DNA from: Thiotrichaceae bacterium
GTDB lineage: Bacteria; Pseudomonadota; Gammaproteobacteria; Thiotrichales; Thiotrichaceae
DNA: 9,347 nucleotides
Assembly (NCBI GenBank): GCA_027030285.1
Contig: JALVFC010000324.1
Span: 1 to 9,347, forward strand
Reading direction: 5' to 3'
Made by a program: the position numbers and the translations under genes. This document shows positions 8,101 through 9,347 of the stretch, one piece after another. Below the pieces are notes generated by a model. That model did no database searches, was not told where the DNA came from, and saw nothing but the letters and a program-made list of their open reading frames with translations. Position 1 is the first letter of the stretch, and each line of letters starts with the position of its first letter.

Positions 8101-8181
8101 GCATTGCTACAATTTATACTCGGACTACTGATTTCAGTTATCGTTATCTATGTTATACTTAAATCTATAAACCTATTATAA
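5128..8181 (+). CDS. Large envelope protein with Ig/PKD-like and PASTA domains and two C-terminal membrane helices
   Basis: The product has 1017 residues. A signal peptide or anchor occupies about 10-26. Ig/PKD-like domains lie at about 70-150, 234-317, 456-541, 613-698, 702-787 and 826-908. The last has a classic PKD core (FEPGDGQNTQW, then HSYSEFGTYLVRA). Three PASTA domains lie at about 321-386, 387-452 and 544-608, each opening with a VPDVSGLD-, TPNLLGRK- or IPDIHGKS-type motif and containing a [LI]xQxPxAG-like turn. Acidic, Ser/Thr-rich linkers separate several parts. A membrane helix (about 911-930, followed by WWTKR) leads to a cytoplasmic loop of about 58 residues and a second helix (about 991-1012). 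PASTA domains usually sense muropeptides on Ser/Thr kinases or penicillin-binding proteins; no kinase or transpeptidase domain is present here. The bulk should face the periplasm. The gene carries a run of ten C at 5294-5303 and lies 27 bases before tatD, probably in one transcript. Confidence 0.85.
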   Translation: MFKSNNKFKHFVFLILYILISQFVVAEDSAQTDKPIWAGMKTNAPATDNTDSGFAAPPPESTSTVQAEKLSATIIASQLNVPKGEPVTFTLQTNASDVRYYWISEGQKGSKKQFVVDTSVLEAGKHRVRATVTNKLRQQAHASLFFNVSAPAAVVAAPDSDNSKNPATVIELPAATAGTSQADVPASPTSDNDQTDYNKKSDTSKHDAITEPDKPDELPAATESDKTTDDETESVSLQIKPDQLSIKPGDDATFTSSFSQADGYRLRWKFTDKRGINDTFVISSVNLLPGIYEVHLTAIDANDKEYKAQATLTITDKSSTTVTVPDVSGLDIDAATALLQQQGLLPGEVSQQETATGNGLVLEQRPKAGEQLEKGQGVDLVISIPPAIVITPNLLGRKLENARKELSTAGLTVGQVSEKVDDNAIGLVLEQNIPADTEIKRGSSVDLVIGKAAPKPLSVSINPVSAIAEAGTVAEFNAIIVDPEIDNNLTFFWKTGDLSSSDKTFKIDTRKLAVGEHSIELTVKDSDERTAEATATLEITPETATIPDIHGKSLADAQEILKQAGFKVNIARRQPANVSEEQILQQTPKAGEKAVIGSTIQLTLAIPQTVESTSLSLSVDHPEIKLGESVIFKTELDPIPEDKEIHYVYSINSAKKANVQPTLEWKPEKEGIYSVSVTAFSESGILAKSEAVTVTVAPKWELPVAKIVPEMQVIHQGEKAEFISTSTYDLNTTLSYDWSSDTSHGGSKKQFVFDTSDITPGSYNVQLTITDKQGNTSIANAMLVVQAEVGKTTSSSTGQGGEKNPSDNTATPLDTSTNVADSDTGDVQIHLSTSRKFVSTNTKLQIKAISNKPLQNAYYYFEPGDGQNTQWLSQSELTHSYSEFGTYLVRAAVKQGDKVYYSDSVTIWVWSPLVLVLTAGIGLFAYLFMWWWTKRIPAPNKPIDIPLAEDASTRKPEVVEEQIPLKGDENDIVTEPREAEKERTVGSILKRALLQFILGLLISVIVIYVILKSINLL
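5294..5303 (+). repeat. Homopolymer run of ten C inside the PASTA/PKD gene
   Basis: Ten consecutive C residues encode part of AAPPPE at about residues 55-60, just after the signal peptide region. Gain or loss of one base would shift the frame early and abolish the remaining 950 or so residues. Runs of this length are prone to slippage in replication. Confidence 0.95.
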
Positions 8182-8208
8182 CTGATTGATATATAAAAGG
8201 AACACTCT

Positions 8209-8997
8209 GTGATAACTGATTCACACTGCCATCTCGATAAAGTCAAACTGGATGCCTTTAATGGTCGTATTGAAAACATGCTGAATGATGCTCGCGCTAA
8301 AGGAGTAACCCAGTTCCTGTGCGTATGCATAGATATGGAGCATTTCGAGGATGTACATACCATCGCACAAAATTTTGATGATGTGTACTGTTCAGTAGGT
8401 CTACACCCAACCCATCGTGATGGACTGGAACCGGACGTTGAATTATTGGCAAGACTCTCCACCAAGGAACATGTCATAGCTACTGGAGAAACCGGACTTG
8501 ATTACTTTCATTTCAAGAACGGTGCAGATATGACATGGCAGCATGAGCGTTTTAGAACACATATTCGAGCTGCCAGAGAAACAGACAAACCGTTGATAAT
8601 CCATACCAGAGAAGCTAAAGAGGACACAATCAGAATCCTGCGTGAGGAGAAAGCAGACGAAGTTGGTGGTGTCATGCATTGTTTTGTCGAAGACTGGGAA
8701 ACAGCCCAACAAGCGCTTGATCTTGGCTTTTACATCTCATTCTCAGGCATTGTTACATACAATAGTGCCGAAGAACTTCAGCAAGTTGCAAAAAAAGTAC
8801 CAGAGGACAAAATACTCATAGAAACAGACTCCCCATGGCTAGCACCAACCCCAAATCGCGGCAAGCCTAATCGACCAGCTTATGTGACCTATGTAGCCGA
8901 AAAGATAGCTGAATTACGAGAAACTGATTACGAGCATATCGGTAAAATAACCACACGTAACTTTAATACCTTGTTCAAAAGTAGCGACCCTGGGTAA
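8209..8997 (+). CDS. tatD: TatD family deoxyribonuclease/metal-dependent hydrolase
   Basis: The product has 262 residues, close to the length of E. coli YcfH (265), and appears complete. The metal ligands of the TatD TIM-barrel family are all visible: His6 and His8 in SHCHLD, Glu94 in GETGLDY, His132 in IIHTREA, His157 in MHCF, and Asp207 in ETDSPW. GLHP (64-67) is also typical. Members are cytoplasmic metal-dependent 3'-5' DNases linked to DNA repair, and some act on D-aminoacyl-tRNA. The start is GTG at 8209, with AAAGGA 7 bases upstream; it begins right at the conserved DSHCHLD motif. In many gammaproteobacteria the ycfH-type gene follows holB and pilZ; here it follows the PASTA/PKD gene, so the usual context is absent. 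The symbol is used for the family; ycfH-type is the closer subgroup. Confidence 0.92.
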   Translation: MITDSHCHLDKVKLDAFNGRIENMLNDARAKGVTQFLCVCIDMEHFEDVHTIAQNFDDVYCSVGLHPTHRDGLEPDVELLARLSTKEHVIATGETGLDYFHFKNGADMTWQHERFRTHIRAARETDKPLIIHTREAKEDTIRILREEKADEVGGVMHCFVEDWETAQQALDLGFYISFSGIVTYNSAEELQQVAKKVPEDKILIETDSPWLAPTPNRGKPNRPAYVTYVAEKIAELRETDYEHIGKITTRNFNTLFKSSDPG

Positions 8998-9028
8998 TTG
9001 TGTGATGTATTTACAGCGCCCGAAATAC

Positions 9029-9151
9029 TCAAAACTTACCGACTCCGCTGTTTAGTACGAGGTACACCAAGATTACTATCACTGACATGGTTATACTGAG
9101 TTTCTCTTGATGCAGCACATGATGCATTTGTACATAGTTGTCAGGTTCCAT
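9029..9151 (-). CDS. Possible 40-residue single-pass membrane protein
   Basis: An ATG at 9151 on the minus strand opens a 41-codon frame. The product has a polar, His-rich N-terminus (about 1-18), then one strongly hydrophobic stretch at about 20-33 (ITMSVIVILVYLVL), then a short NSGVGKF tail. This is the layout of a small inner-membrane protein. The ribosome site is poor (GGA about 12 bases upstream), and no clear promoter was found. It would converge on tatD and be divergent from the right-edge reading frame. A hydrophobic stretch can arise by chance in AT-rich DNA, so this is a candidate only. Confidence 0.35.
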   Translation of the reverse strand: MEPDNYVQMHHVLHQEKLSITMSVIVILVYLVLNSGVGKF

Positions 9152-9182
9152 GTGATCATGTTCCAAAAAGGAGCTATCCTTT

Positions 9183-9347
9183 ATTCCGAACGCGCCAGAT
9201 ATTGAGCGAGTGGCTCAAGAGAAAACAGGAGGAAGCATAACGCTCAATGGCAAGGAGTTCACCGATCGTTTTAGCGTCAACGGAAAACGCAAACCTACCG
9301 GCCAGCACCTTTTTGATCAACTGTGTCAGGCAAAAGGCATTGAACAC
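9183..9347 (+). CDS. Unrecognised reading frame leaving the right edge (start uncertain)
   Basis: The frame is open from the stop at 9153-9155 to the window end. It contains no ATG; a GTG occurs at 9210. A strong ribosome-site-like AAGGAG (9168-9173) lies 9 bases before an ATT codon at 9183, so either ATT is a rare start, the gene is an N-terminally damaged copy, or the GTG is used. From ATT the visible product has 55 residues: IPNAPDIERVAQEK, then a Gly-rich turn, then LNGKEFTDRFSVNGKRKPTG and HLFDQLCQAKGIEH. It has protein-like composition with two NGK motifs and no signal peptide or membrane segment. I do not recognise the family. Confidence 0.45.
   Translation, partial: MPNAPDIERVAQEKTGGSITLNGKEFTDRFSVNGKRKPTGQHLFDQLCQAKGIEH

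Noticed and set aside
8148..8712. Minus-strand frames across the 5' half of tatD
   Set aside because: They are antisense to a gene with all metal-binding motifs intact and show no domain of their own.
9183..9347. Resemblance of the NGK...PTG pattern to multiubiquitin-type domains
   Set aside because: The spacing between the NG and TG motifs does not fit what I know of that domain, and too little sequence is present to support it.

Overview
The window reads as chromosomal DNA from a Gram-negative bacterium, most likely a gammaproteobacterium. It holds an OmpA-type peptidoglycan-binding protein, secreted or membrane-tethered envelope proteins with signal peptides, a TatD deoxyribonuclease-family gene and an IS66 relic. 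The base composition is moderately AT-rich. I cannot name the genus from sequence alone.

Left part (1-1479). The 5' end of a minus-strand membrane-protein gene runs off the left edge. It is divergent from a plus-strand pair: an OsmC-like protein (313-687) and a small conserved-looking protein of unknown function (703-1071). Directly after that pair lies a decayed C-terminal piece of an IS66 transposase with a frameshift, followed by what looks like its right terminal repeat.

Middle part (1480-5031). A two-gene minus-strand operon encodes a membrane-anchored BON/OmpA protein and, with a 4-base overlap, a membrane-anchored coiled-coil protein. A secreted protein with two SH3b-like domains is divergent from it and ends at a well-formed hairpin. 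Between them sits a possible 32-residue reading frame. A DUF4442/hotdog-type protein follows on the minus strand.

Right part (5128-9347). A 1017-residue envelope protein combines six Ig/PKD-like domains with three PASTA domains and two transmembrane helices. It carries a run of ten C near its 5' end. tatD follows 27 bases later. After tatD there is a possible 40-residue minus-strand membrane protein, then an unrecognised plus-strand reading frame that leaves the window and lacks a normal start codon.

The most interesting theme is the group between 1480 and 8181. Three separate transcription units encode proteins with peptidoglycan- or glycan-associated modules (OmpA-C, SH3b, PASTA) plus an inner-membrane coiled coil. 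They may form one envelope-linking or wall-sensing system. That grouping is inference from proximity and domain content. No enzyme domain is visible in any of them.
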